Assembly (NCBI GenBank): GCA_020466095.1
Contig: CM035806.1
Location: 134,244,573-134,308,572, forward strand
Source: Chlorops oryzae
Lineage: Eukaryota > Arthropoda > Insecta > Diptera > Chloropidae
DNA length: 64,000 nt
Reading direction: 5' to 3'
Shown one piece after another: positions 25,701 through 34,727 of the stretch. The translations under genes and the position numbers were made by a program. Numbering within the stretch: position 1 is the first letter of the stretch; every line of letters starts with the position of its first letter. A model generated the notes under the pieces. That model was not told the origin of the DNA. It made no database searches and saw nothing but the letters and a program-made list of their open reading frames with translations.

Positions 25701-28116
25701 AATGCAAAAAAATTCAATAAATTCAATAAGTTTAAATAATTCAAAATATTCAAAATCCGAGCTCTAGTAATGTAAATATTTTAAATTCATATGCTAGCAC
25801 ACAATAAAATTAGTTTTGTTTCTCAGATTTGAAAAGTTTCGGTTTCGGTTCGGCCATCGAATCTTTAAAAAAACCGAATATTCGTTTCGGTTCGGTTTCG
25901 GTTGAAAATTTTGACTTCGGTCGGACTCTACTATGTACCCATTCGATAAAATAAATAAAAATCCATATATCAGAGATAAATCAAAAACAATAAAAAATAT
26001 TAATTAATTAATTAATCGCAATTTTTTTCAAATTATTTTTCAAGTAATTTACATTTGTAATTTTTCTGAAATAATTCCGATTATTTCTCGATTATTTGAT
26101 AGTCACAATTATAATTAGCAATAGAAAAAAATTCATATCAGACCTGTTAAATAATCATCAATGAAATTGATTGAAAATGAAATTGGAAATTGAAATAGAA
26201 ATTGAAAAATGAAATTTGTTTTTCGCTAAAGATTCAAACAATCATTTAAGTGGATTATTCGCATACTCAACAGCATATTTAGTGATTAGGATTGCGAAAT
26301 AATTCAAAAATAATCGCGATTATTTGCGGTTGATAAAAAAAAGTTCCAAGTTATTCAAAACATAATCAAAATGTAATTTCGTTAATTTTTAGATAATTTT
26401 TGATTATTTTCGATTATTTTCAGCTTCATTAATTTTTCTTCATTATTTCGTTTTTGCTTTTGGTTACCTACATTTAAATAATATTTTTATTAGTTTTTCA
26501 ATATAGCGAAATTTAGATTTTTTTAATCGGGATTTTTTCATTAATCGCAAATAATTAAAAAAATTGTTTTTGAATTGTATTTCGCAATCCTAACCATTGA
26601 TATGACGAAATTTCTTAAAAATCGGATTTAAAATAAAAATTTCATGACCTCGAATTTGAATTCAGACTCAACAGCTCTGATCGAAGGGAATCTTTTTTTG
26701 TACACCTGGAGAGAAAAAACAATTATTATAGGAGTCTTCCCTTAAACGTGAAAAGATTGAAAAAGTGCAAAATTGTAAGAAATTTTCATATAAAAAATCA
26801 TTCATTAATTTCTAAACCTTCTGGATTTACGAGTTTTCTAGTTTTTCGAGGCAAATACACGTTTAAGGGAAGACTCCTTTATGTGATTTTGAATCATTAT
26901 ACCTAGCTATTATTAATCATTATCTAATCAGTCTGAATTTAGTTCCTACTTGTATATATATGTATATTCGTCGTATATGATTAATCTATCCTTTTCTAGA
27001 CGCTTCATTTTTATAGCTGAAATGAGTTTTTGTTTATTTCTCATAAAAATTACGAGCCGCATTTTTCCTAGTGCTTGCTTTGCATTGAACAGATCACATG
27101 ATTTTCTTTTAGAAAAAATATAATATCTAATTATAAAATTTTACCCATCACTTCCAACCAACCACCAATTCAACTTCAAAGGAGTTGAACGAGGACTCGC
27201 GCTACAACTTATTCGCCATGTACCAAAAGTTCGCCAAGCCGCCTTTTGACCTCACAGACATCGCAAAATTCTCGTAAGTCGAACGAAAACTCTCTGTTGT
27301 AACTTAATTGGTGGGGACTCCCATACCCTATTCGCATTAACGAACAAAATCTCTTTCAAGCATGGGCAAGACGGACTACGATGAAAACGACAATGACGAT
27401 CAGGACAACGAACAGGATAACGATTCGCGCTTTTCGTTCAGCAACTCGAGCAACAATTCGCCGTCTATGATGCCAGTGAGTACCACCCGTAGGTGTGCCC
27501 GTGTCTCGAACACGAATCCATTTCGTCTAGTAGCCGCGCCATCACACTTCTCGAATGCTGCAATACCTGGAAAGGGTGAAAGATCAAGGATCTACAGCTT
27601 GAATTGAAGAAGTGTTATGACGTGAAAAGATTTTTTGTTCTAACCATAAATATATACCAAAATATTCCCATATATGTTTCGCAGCACAACGGCAATGGAG
27701 ATGGTGATCGTGATCGTGATCGTGAATTGATGGAGAACTCTAAGTATCACAGCAGCATGGCGAGGTGCTTCGAACACGTTGAGGTCCCCAGTTCCGCTGA
27801 TGGCGTGAGCAACGCTTCGAACAGTCGCTGCGATCGGCCGTCAAATCCGTTTATGGCGGAAAGTGCATTTCCGTCCAGCAGCAGCAGCAGCGGCGGACCA
27901 GGTCGCGCTCTAATTAAGAGCTGTGAGACCCGACTGCTCGTCGCCGCCGCCGATAATTCAGCACCGACAGCACCTTTCGCTGGAGTTCAAGTCATATCGG
28001 CGGCTGCCGCCGGTCATATTATCGCAGTTGCGAATCCTGCATTGGTCCTGAGTCCCGCTCTAAACGATCAACCGGCGAAGAGTCTCAAACGCGAAGCCGA
28101 TACACCGGACGACTAG
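1573..28116 (+). CDS. nab: Nab transcriptional co-regulator (NGFI-A-binding protein homologue)
   Basis: Inferred coding exons are 1573-2014, 19771-20046, 20125-21113, 27182-27273, 27361-27475 and 27685-28116. They join in phase to 781 codons plus stop. Residues 156-230 form the NCD1 domain (EIQLYRVLQRASLLSYYDTL, later WANNPSFF). Residues 368-495 form NCD2 (ITLGAEKIANQLPQ, YGRFDCKRRPEKPLTLHEVC), continued in exon 4 by NEDSRYNLFAMYQKFAKPP. A polyQ tract sits at residues 79-91, and an acidic Asp/Asn stretch follows in exon 5. NAB proteins are nuclear cofactors that bind zinc-finger factors: Egr/Krox in vertebrates, Rotund and Squeeze in Drosophila. The start is the ATG at 1573, with A at -3 and G at +4; an in-frame ATG at 1354 would add an unlikely hydrophobic leader. 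The intron at 20047-20124 is 78 nt, in frame, with a weak GTTCGT donor, so it could be retained. Intron 1 is 17.8 kb. Confidence 0.9.
2595..2825. mobile_element. TA-flanked MITE, GTGGTATTCAAGC family
   Basis: The ends are inverted: GTGGGATTCAAGCAGG on the left and CTGCTTGAATACCAC on the right. TA precedes the left end and AT follows the right, so one side is slightly decayed. The same termini flank elements at 14.4 kb and 61.0-61.4 kb. A TA target would fit Tc1/mariner-type mobilisation. Lies in nab intron 1. Confidence 0.55.
2900..3478 (+). mobile_element. 3' end of a non-LTR retrotransposon (truncated, frameshifted)
   Basis: A frame at 3100-3387 reads TGHCLIGPHARRL, then CRSCQHEEEEETPQHLLLHC, then PTFARLRFRTLG. 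This Cys/His arrangement is typical of the C-terminal end of ORF2 in R1/Jockey/LOA-like elements. The upstream homologous part continues in another frame (about 2970-3170), so at least one frameshift is present. After the stop at 3385-3387 comes a short GC-rich 3' UTR ending in CCTAACCTAACCT. No reverse transcriptase core remains, so this is a dead 5'-truncated copy in nab intron 1. Confidence 0.7.
4640..4733. repeat. (GA)n microsatellite
   Basis: About 47 uninterrupted GA dinucleotides in nab intron 1, ending at GACGAG. Arrays like this can bind GAGA factor in flies, but no function is shown here. Confidence 0.95.
4734..7574. other. nab intron 1, no gene seen
   Basis: AT-rich intronic sequence with short homopolymers, a CTCTCGCGCTCT-rich stretch near 6150-6200 and GCAATG repeats near 6415-6440. 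I see no domain-bearing frame, tRNA or clear transposon end. Confidence 0.4.
7575..7703. repeat. 43-bp tandem repeat, three copies
   Basis: Three head-to-tail units begin GTAAGCTA at 7575, 7618 and 7661. Each contains GGGCAGTTCGC and TACAATCTC, with a few substitutions between units. Lies in nab intron 1. Confidence 0.9.
7906..7952 (-). repeat. tRNA-like SINE fragment with B box
   Basis: The minus strand reads GGGTTCGATCCCTGG, a good RNA polymerase III B box. It lies beside GCCTCAGCC but has no complete cloverleaf. It is best read as the head of a tRNA-derived SINE. Confidence 0.4.
10023..10107. mobile_element. 85-bp palindromic pogo-like MITE
   Basis: The whole unit is an inverted repeat. 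CAGTGTACTCTCTC on the left faces GAGAGAGTACACTG on the right, each followed inward by a segment containing TTAAGCGGACATA or its complement. TA follows the right end; the left neighbour is TT, so the target duplication is decayed. CAGT-type ends are usual for pogo/Tigger-related non-autonomous elements. Confidence 0.6.
11550..12046. mobile_element. MITE interrupted by a 3'-truncated hAT-like MITE
   Basis: An outer sequence ending TAGTTTAAACTAGGTTGGAGA is interrupted at 11772 by CAGTGGTGTGTCCAGAG. This is the 5' end of the element that is complete at 15426-15735. Here the right inverted end stops near 12046, so roughly 35 bp of the terminus is lost. The insertion point GTTGGAGA is the same as in the 15.4 kb copy, so the two loci descend from one insertion followed by duplication. 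The 66-codon minus frame inside it is not a gene. Confidence 0.7.
12240..12770 (-). pseudogene. degenerate mariner transposase
   Basis: The minus strand encodes LHPPYSPDLAPSDYHLF, the signature around the last catalytic Asp of mariner transposases. Upstream in the same direction are KFLCVFGEIGQGIILYELL and a QQLVPYLKGSNRTI-like segment, in the expected order. Stop codons interrupt the frame before and after the signature, so this is a fossil. It lies in nab intron 1, only in the first copy of the duplicated block. Confidence 0.8.
13265..13400 (-). pseudogene. hAT transposase C-terminal (dimerization) fragment, copy 1
   Basis: The minus frame reads SLTSSDVERSFSLYKNLL then SEKRKSFLFENVKQHLVIY. 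This closely fits the hAT C-terminal dimerization motif (S-S-x-x-V-E-R-x-F-S and a following N...L). Nothing of the catalytic core is nearby. The same fragment recurs at about 15924-16060. It hints at the autonomous family that could have mobilised the 8-bp-target MITEs nearby. Confidence 0.7.
13496..14139 (+). repeat. dispersed repeat family Y, copy 1
   Basis: Starts AACAAGTAAGAAAGCT and ends GCTGGGTATA. Internally it holds GGGCGTGGC blocks, TTTCGGAGGAGATCCGACC and a GGACGGACGGACAG tract. It is nearly identical to 16151-16793 and recurs inverted at 30181-30860. The end motifs resemble very abundant repeats I recall from Drosophila intergenic DNA. I cannot assign a transposon class. The 126-codon frame inside is a by-product. 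Confidence 0.8.
14391..14515. mobile_element. 125-bp hairpin MITE, TA target
   Basis: GTGGGACTCATGCAGCTTCG on the left is mirrored by CGAAGCTGCATGAGTACCAC on the right, and TA stands on both sides. It is related to the elements at 2595-2825 and 61034-61152. A degraded relative lies near 40045-40110. Confidence 0.7.
15330..15750. mobile_element. host MITE carrying the nested element
   Basis: This sequence surrounds the 15426-15735 insertion. Removing the insert and one copy of GTTGGAGA restores a continuous TAGGTTGGAGACTACGAGCC. The unoccupied relative at 40556-40711 has inverted ends, GGGTCGTAGTC and GACTATGAGCC, so the host is itself a small inverted-repeat element. Confidence 0.65.
15426..15735. 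mobile_element. complete hAT-like MITE with 8-bp target duplication
   Basis: The element is 310 bp with inverted ends of about 80 bp: CAGTGGGTGTCCAGAG on the left and CTCTGGACACGCCACTG on the right. Perfect 8-bp duplications GTTGGAGA lie at 15418-15425 and 15736-15743. Eight-base targets and CAGTG-type ends are the hallmark of the hAT superfamily. There is no transposase, so it is non-autonomous. Its relatives are a truncated copy at 11772, a single end at 57594 and a diverged copy at 53266. Confidence 0.9.
15924..16060 (-). pseudogene. hAT transposase C-terminal fragment, copy 2
   Basis: A duplicate of the fragment at 13265-13400, encoding the same S-D-V-E-R-S-F-S-L-Y-K-N motif on the minus strand. 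A small deletion near 16030 (GGCAAGGGGCC against GGTAAGGGAGCC) breaks the frame relative to copy 1. Confidence 0.65.
16151..16793 (+). repeat. dispersed repeat family Y, copy 2
   Basis: Almost identical to 13496-14139, with the same start AACAAGTAAG and end GCTGGGTATA. The match continues on both sides, so this copy arose by local segmental duplication rather than a fresh insertion. Confidence 0.8.
16915..19770. other. nab intron 1, 3' part, no gene seen
   Basis: AT-rich intron with many homopolymers. A GC-richer patch near 18400-18660 contains GCTTCA and CATCGT repeats; its short frames are repeat products. The intron ends at the acceptor TTTGGTTCCACAG before 19771. Confidence 0.5.
22945..23080. 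mobile_element. palindromic MITE
   Basis: TGCCACACGTAGATCGAAAT on the left faces ATTTCGATCTACGTGTGGCA on the right, with arms of about 35 bp starting at 22953 and ending at 23070. The symmetry runs a few bases further (ATATGC / GCATAT). No target duplication could be decided. Lies in nab intron 3. Confidence 0.65.
23360..25140. other. nab intron 3, no gene seen
   Basis: AT-rich intronic DNA. A weak tRNA-like B-box segment (CAGTTCGATTCCCCG) occurs near 24515-24530 and may be a SINE fragment. The short open frames have no recognisable motif. Confidence 0.4.
25158..25930. mobile_element. hAT-like MITE with near-perfect 8-bp target duplication
   Basis: Begins TAGAGTCCGACCGAA and ends TTCGGTCGGACTCTA, with GGTTTCGGTTCGG-rich subterminal DNA at both ends. 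The flanks are TTATGTAC (25150-25157) and CTATGTAC (25931-25938), 7 of 8 matching. A tRNA-like segment at about 25270-25350 (GATCTCAGGGTCCGCGG, CGATTTCCGACCC) looks like a SINE inserted inside. Lies in nab intron 3. Confidence 0.75.
26730..26878. mobile_element. 149-bp MITE with 21-bp inverted ends
   Basis: AGGAGTCTTCCCTTAAACGT at the left is mirrored by ACGTTTAAGGGAAGACTCCT at the right. The flanks are AT-rich, and I could not settle the target duplication. Lies in nab intron 3, just upstream of exon 4. Confidence 0.75.
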
Positions 28117-28750
28117 AAGCGCGATATACGATTGTTATTGTTGTTGTGACTTGGACTTGGACTGCCCTAGCCCCCTCCAAATTAGTTTTAGTAGATTTAG
28201 ATTTCCATGTGAAACTTTTTTTTTTTTTTTGCATAGTTATATATGTAAAAAGAACCCGTGTCTCGAGTGTCATGCATTGTGAATAGGCTATTCCCGTTTG
28301 ATCGTGCAATTTTTTGTTATAGGTTCCACCAACACACATACGTACAAACATAAATACATAATCACTTTTCTACTTGAATAATTGATAAGCTATATAAGGA
28401 TTAGATATACAGATTAGAATAGCATAACATAGTATAGCACAGCATAGCATAGCATAGCATAGCATAGCATATATTAGTATAGAACAGTAACAGGAAAAAA
28501 TATATCTACCCCTAGGGCCTTATGTGGGACGCTCCCCCCGCTAATCCGTCCTTTGATTGTAACTATCGAAACATCGTATTCCTTCTCCGACTCGCATCGA
28601 GTCAGGGGCATCATAAAGTAGGCTCGACGATTATGACCATGAATCAACTTAACTCTGTGATGAATTAAATCTAGATATGAAATAAATTCGCTAAGTTTAC
28701 GAAACAATAAATTCAAGTACAATTTTTAACTCTTAAATAGTAAAATAAAA
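28117..28750 (+). other. nab 3' UTR with candidate poly(A) signals
   Basis: Sequence after the nab stop codon. AATAAA occurs at 28681-28686, 28706-28711 and 28744-28749. An (AGCAT)n array lies at about 28423-28470. The last two AATAAA sites are the likely end of the transcript, which would give a 3' UTR of roughly 600 bp. Confidence 0.55.
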
Positions 28751-29229
28751 AAATAAACAACCCTGTTTTTCTCTATGCTTTATTGAGGCATTGTTTGTGT
28801 GAATAGAAGGACAAATCTCAAGAAGTCAGGCGTACACAGAAAATTATTTCTGAAGGGGTTCTTAGAAATAAAAGAAAAAAACTTTATATGACGACTATTT
28901 TCTGCTGCTCCTTTGTGATTGCTAGCATTTCGGAAGGATTTAAGCGTCAAAATCCATCCCTGGCATACACCACTGAATCGGACCTTCAAGGACTTAAAAT
29001 AAAAATATTTGCGATTGTTTTACGAAACTGCTAACTGACTCCTTTTTCGTAAGTCAATTTTCAAAACTTTATATCTGGAAAACTATTTAAGATAGCATGA
29101 TGAAACAAGTGGCGACTGATAGATAATAAAACAAGGAATCTAAACCTGTTTTTAACATTTTACAATGGGAAATATTTTTTCACACAAAATTTTTTGAACA
29201 AAAAAGAAAGCAAAAGTTAAATAGTATTT

Positions 29230-29340
29230 TTCAATGTGTTCCGGTTTTCGCGCCAATTTTTGGCTATTTAAAAAAGTTTTTTAATTTTACACTGAGAAAA
29301 AAATTCCCACTTAAAATAAAAAACACAAATAAATTGTGTG
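29230..29340. repeat. single unit of the 32.6 kb tandem repeat family
   Basis: Contains TTCCGGTTTTCGCGCCAATT, TTTGGCTATTTAAAAAA and AATTTTACACTGAGAAAAAA in the same order as the units at 32635-33050. It is a dispersed relative of that array. Confidence 0.55.
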
Positions 29341-30139
29341 AGTGCGACCCCCATGGGCCACACAAATAACTTCCCAGAGGAGAAAATTTACATCGGATAA
29401 GTAAGTCAGGTCTATTACATTTTTTTGGACGATGATTCTAAATACAAGTCCTCATGCCAAAATTCTTGAAATCGGATTGAAACTGTGGATTGATGTGGCA
29501 CGAAATGTGAAAAAATCTAAGATCTAATAACACTGTCCTTGAGTTTGGTACTTTTTTTTACCGGAAACATGGAGATGAATCTCGTAAACATAATTGGGGG
29601 CGCTGAAATAAGTCCCATCAACCGTTTTTTTTTTTTTTTTTTTTAGATTGGCTCTAGTTTTTGAGATATCGTGGTTTAAGAATTATGACTAACTTCATTA
29701 AAAAAGTATATATGTATATATTTGGTTCATGTTGCTATATATTTATGACCAAATAATGACGATAGCGTTTATTACTTGCATCAAGTAGAATTACTGTGCA
29801 AAACTTAGCTGAAATCGCAACGATAATTGGTATTTTATAAGTGCTTCCCCAATAGAACAAAGTGCAACATATTTACACCATTTTCACATGATTTCAAAAG
29901 ACAAGAAACGCTACAGGCACGCGTTTCTTATGATAGACAGAATCTAAACAGTTCTATAGAAACTAATGATTTCATTAAAATCTCTCACGTTCCAGTCATA
30001 TTAACAAAATAGCAATGTTTCATCGTATGGTGACATATTCACCTCAAATTGATATCATATTGTGATATCATTGTATGCGGCTCAATTTCCCTCATTTGGT
30101 AATGCCTACATAATGTATAAAACGAAAGTAGTAGCAAAT

Positions 30140-30180
30140 CTCAAGTCGGCGGGTTCGATCCCCGGTCAGGCAGGCGTAAT
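30140..30180 (+). repeat. tRNA-like B-box segment (SINE remnant)
   Basis: CGGCGGGTTCGATCCCCGG is a strong polymerase III B box, but no matching A box or acceptor stem is seen. It directly abuts the family Y repeat that starts at 30181. Confidence 0.35.
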
Positions 30181-30860
30181 TATACCCAGCGTAAGCGGGG
30201 TATATTAGTTTTGTGCGAATCTTGTAACAGGGAGAATTAAGCTCCGGAGATATAGAGAAATATGTATAGAAATGATCAGGAACAAAAATTGAATCGATTT
30301 AGACATGTCCGTCCGTCGTCTGTCCGTCTGTCCGTCTGTCCGTCCGTCCGTCTGTCCGTCTGTCCGTGGTCGGATCTCCTCCGAAACGGCTGAACCAATG
30401 AAGTCGAAATTTGGCACACATGTATATCGGGGTCCGAGTATGATCCTAAGTAAAAATGGGAAACATCCGCCCACTGCCACGCCCACAAATGAATTTATTG
30501 TGTTTTCAATAAAATGCTTATAACTTACGAACCACTCAACACATTCCATTGATATTTGGTGTACTGGAAAAATACAAAAAGGGACATATCCTGGAAAAAA
30601 TGGACGCCACTGTCCTCGAGCCTCGCCCACAAATAAGCCCACAACTAAGGGCTTATCGTAACTTGTGAAGTAAAAGGCGTAGAAGCTCCAAATTCGCAAC
30701 ATAGGTTGACCAAGGCGAATGAAAGGTGTGGGGAAATATTTTATTTGGTCCGCCCACTGCCACGCCCACAAATAAAGAAGCAAAACATAGTGCGCTCATA
30801 ATGTCGGCACACTGGGTATTTCAAAGTCGGGTTTGACAGACTTTAGCTTTCTTACTTGTT
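30181..30860 (-). repeat. dispersed repeat family Y, copy 3 (inverted)
   Basis: Begins TATACCCAGCGTAAGC and ends AGCTTTCTTACTTGTT, the reverse complement of the family Y ends. It includes an expanded GTCCGTCTGTCC array at 30308-30367. It is more diverged from copies 1 and 2 than they are from each other. The 192-codon minus frame here is a repeat product. Confidence 0.8.
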
Positions 30861-31109
30861 TTTTTTTATATTTTTTTTTAACATATACCATAACATTTAG
30901 GTATATAATATTTGAAAGCCTTACAGGTATAAAAAGCTTTAAAACTAACATTTTATGCAAAAAAAAAAAAAACATTTTGGAAAGCCGGGATGAGGCCCTC
31001 CCTTCTATCTTATTTATACGGCTGAGAAGTTAGATATTTCATTCTAGCAGTCCCTTTTTCCTTTAATATTTTTCCACTTACTTGAAAAATTCCCATTTTT
31101 AACACATTT

Positions 31110-31185
31110 CATTCGCCTGCTGTAGGATTTGAAACTGAGCCCTTCGGATTGCTGAGCGAATACGCTACCCGTACGCCATGGAAAA
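31110..31185 (-). repeat. tRNA-derived SINE head
   Basis: The minus strand reads GGCGTACGGGTAGCGTATTC (A-box-like) followed 30-40 bases later by GCTCAGTTTCAAATCC (B-box-like). The stems are imperfect, so it is not a functional tRNA. Confidence 0.4.
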
Positions 31186-34100
31186 ATCTAATTCGCGTGC
31201 ACTAAATATGTAATTTAAAGTCAAATGAAAACTATTTTCGTGTTTTTTGATAAAAGTTTTTTAAATACGTGTGTAGAGAAATTTGCTCCTAAAGAATACG
31301 CATGGCTGTTAAAGACATGTTTGAATACGTCCGTACAACAGTTTTGCTATAAAATAACAATCGTAGTTTTCGCTCAGTGTAGGTCTGCATATTCGCCTCA
31401 AATTCACATCATATTGTGATATCATAGTATGTTGGAATATTCGTCACAATTTCAAATTCCGAACATAATATTTTTCTAGGATTGCATTTTCGACTCATTA
31501 AAATAAGTAAAATTGTTTTATTTTTGAAATCATATAATGACAACAAAATTTTTTATTAAAGATTCTTCTTATTGCGGGAGTATCTTATATTCATTGTATG
31601 CTTTCGTGACTGTATATGTATGGCTACTCATAACTTCATCCAAATCGAGTCGAGACATGTTATCATTAAAATAAGCACAATTCTTTTAATTGTTGATATC
31701 ATGATAATGACAGCAACATATGTTATAAAACTTCTTTCATTTTGCAGGAATATCTTGATATCATGGTATGAACGTTCTATTGGGGTTGTTTTCCATTTCC
31801 ATCACATTTATTAAAAAAGTGAAGCACACTTTTAGGGGATGTAAAATATATATATTTTCAAAAGGAACTTTAAGAGATATGATGACAAGACAAGACGGTA
31901 TAATGGGAAAGCAAATAACTAGCAACTGAGAGTTCTGAAGTTCAAACTCAACATTTTGGACCAAGTAAAATGTTTTAAGTAAAAAACAAAATTATGCTTG
32001 CATACTTTAGGGATCCAGCTTTAAACGCGAAAATCTCGGTTAACTGAGCCAATCCCAAAAAATCAATATCATTATTGTATTCAGCGTGTTTTAGTTATTA
32101 TTTCTAGAAAACTCTCATGATATTGCACTAAACAAATCTAGCAGCAGAAGTGTGTAGTAGCCATAGTTAATATTTTGTTCCCAATTTTTTATAGGCATTT
32201 TGAACTACTAGATCAGTTCAACTTAAAATCATGAGAGCTGCTTTGGATTCGATACCAATCATAATGAGTAACATGAGCGATGATAACAAATTTTTATGTA
32301 AAAGTTGATTTTGGCAGGTCGGAATTGATCATACCTCAGAATATTGATTTTTAAAAAAATTGCTGATACGTCGCGCTGGTAAGTCAGGTTCTTTACGATT
32401 TTGATTCCTATTGATAAACCGAGAGGCCGATTGTGCTGAAAACTTGATCAGCTCTCAACTATACGACTACGCGTCGAATGAGACAAAAATCCAAACGAAC
32501 AAACGTACGTACACACACAGACATCACTTTAAAAACGATAAATATGGATTCTACAAGCATCGAAACGTGGAAATATGCAAAAACGGGCGATTCACGAAAT
32601 CAGACCCAAAGCATTAACTTCCTCTGGGAAGCTAATAATATTTTCCAGTTAATTTCCGTTTCTGCGCCACTTTCTGGCTGTTAAAAAATGTGTTTTCCTA
32701 ATTTTACACTGAACAAAATTTCACCAAAAAGAAAATACAAATTTTTATGATTTTTTCGAATTTTATTTCCGTTTTCGGGCCGCTTTCTGGTTATTTTTAA
32801 ATTTTTTTTATTTATACTGAGAAAAAATTTTTTCTCATAAAGAAAATAATTGAATAATTTTTTCCAGTGTATTTTCGTTTTTTGTGCCAATTTCTGGTTG
32901 CTTCAAAAAATTTTTCCTAATTTTACACTGAAATTATTTTTCCACAAAAAATAAAATAAAAATTATTTATATAGTATAATTTTATTCCAGTATACATACA
33001 TATATCCATTTTAACTTCACTTTCTGGATATTTAAAAAAAAAATACCTAAATACCAAGTATAACCTTCACAAAAAAATATGTTATCATATATGTAAATAA
33101 AAGCCTTCAAAGTTAAAACTGTGCCTCTTGATTAGATGGTGCACTTTGGTCATTTTCCTTTTGGTGCTATCCATCCAGTTGATCTTGTATGCCTGATCGA
33201 GGAGCCTCCGGGCTTTGTTTTCGCCCAATGTTTTGGCAATACCAAACTAATTTCGCTATTGTTGATCGTTGATCATTGATCTTATTTGTGCACGATCGCG
33301 CGATAACAGTTTCGGGTTTGCCTCCTCATTGTAAAGCTGTCAACTTTGTTCATTCTTGCATTGTCTCCCTCTCTATTCTTATGGAATGATCAACCCTCTT
33401 GATGATGGTGACGCTGCTTTGAGGGCCTGCTTAGGGATCGATCGCATTGTGTTTATGGATTGATAAATTACCAATAATTTTTGCGAAATGGGAAATGATC
33501 GGTCGTAATTGGGAATGCATTGTCACGTGGTCGCTCAGGGTAATGCGCTCTCTCTCTCGAGAAACTTGCAAATTTATGCAAATTTTCTAGACGATCCTAT
33601 GCTCTCAAAGGATTCGAAAAAGGACTTTATCGTCACCCGTGCTTGTGGCGTTATTTGCATGATCCTTTGTAAGTCTTGTTACTTACAAAGAAATAATTTA
33701 AAAAAAAAAGAAAATCTCCCGGGCAACCTCGATTTATAATCCGTTAAGCTGCAGAGAGATGCAAATGAAATCGTTTTTGTGAGAAAAAGGAATTCATGAG
33801 CAGTTGGTCAGAGAGACGAGACTGAGCAACACTTGAAAACACAGAAGAACCTGGATGACGAAGCTATGAAACGAAAAGGATTAAAATATCTGTGGCTATC
33901 TTATGCGATGCATCTTCCAGCTGCCTTAAGATGCTTCTTGAGGCGTATTTATGAGTAATAAAAATATGTATTTGAATAACAAAGGCAACAGCCGACGTGA
34001 TCTTTCTTGCTTTGCCTTTGCGCCACATATGTTTTTTTTGTTTGCGCGGGGGTGAAAACATTTTGGAGCTAGAGAAGGGTTGATCCAGATGCCATACGAT

Positions 34101-34594
34101 GCGACGATCTCAGGTCGTTATCAAAACCACACAATCACGGTTAATGAACCGCAAATGACTCCTTGACGTATGGATGGATATGGAATGCTCGTGTTTGGGA
34201 AATGTGTTAAAGTCATGAGTAGGGGAGGGGGCGACCACAAAGAAATTTTCTCCTTTCAATCTTCGTTTTATGCCTGGGGGATGTCAGAGTGTTTTTGACG
34301 TTGAAGAGAGCGGCTTTTTTATGGTTGTGCTCAGGTGCGTGTGCGGCACTTTATTTTGGGAAGGGGTTATGGAAATATAAAAAACTTCGGTCTCGTGTTT
34401 CGTTGAGATTCCTCGGTTATCCGAGAGGTCACAACCACTAAAAGCGGCCACTGCGTACACCACTGGTATTTATCATTCGTGCAACTTTGATTTCATCAGG
34501 ATTTAAATGATCATGATAAAAGAGTCTTGCATTCGTTCTGGAAGGAAAAGCGAAAGTCGTTATAGGTAGGTACATACATACTATAAATAATGGC
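31186..34594. other. intergenic region between nab and protease A
   Basis: AT-rich DNA with no convincing gene. It includes the array at 32635-33050. A segment at 31380-31440 (CGCCTCAAATTCACATCATA) also occurs near 30040-30070. I see no domain-bearing frame. Confidence 0.5.
32635..33050. repeat. degenerate tandem repeat, about 3-4 units of 110-130 bp
   Basis: Units share TTCCAGT..TTTCCGTTT, then a GCCACTTTCTGG core, then TAATTTTACACTGA, then an A-rich tail. Units start near 32640, 32760, 32865 and 32985, with considerable divergence. Confidence 0.7.
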
Positions 34595-34600
34595 TTTATT
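34595..34600 (-). terminator. candidate poly(A) signal of protease A
   Basis: AATAAA on the minus strand, about 130 bases after the stop codon of protease A, in a T-rich (plus-strand) context. Confidence 0.5.
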
Positions 34601-34727
34601 TTTTTCATTTTTAGGTTACAAAAAAGGGGGAGGAACGGAACTTTTTTTGAATCTCTTCTGTTTCGTCTTATTTTATAAAAATAAATATAAACTCAAAAGG
34701 AGCAGCGGCGTCCGTCTCGCTCCATCA

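Noticed and set aside
30308..30367. CRISPR-like short repeats
   Set aside because: Simple GTCCGTCTGTCC tandem array inside a fly transposable repeat, without spacers or cas genes.
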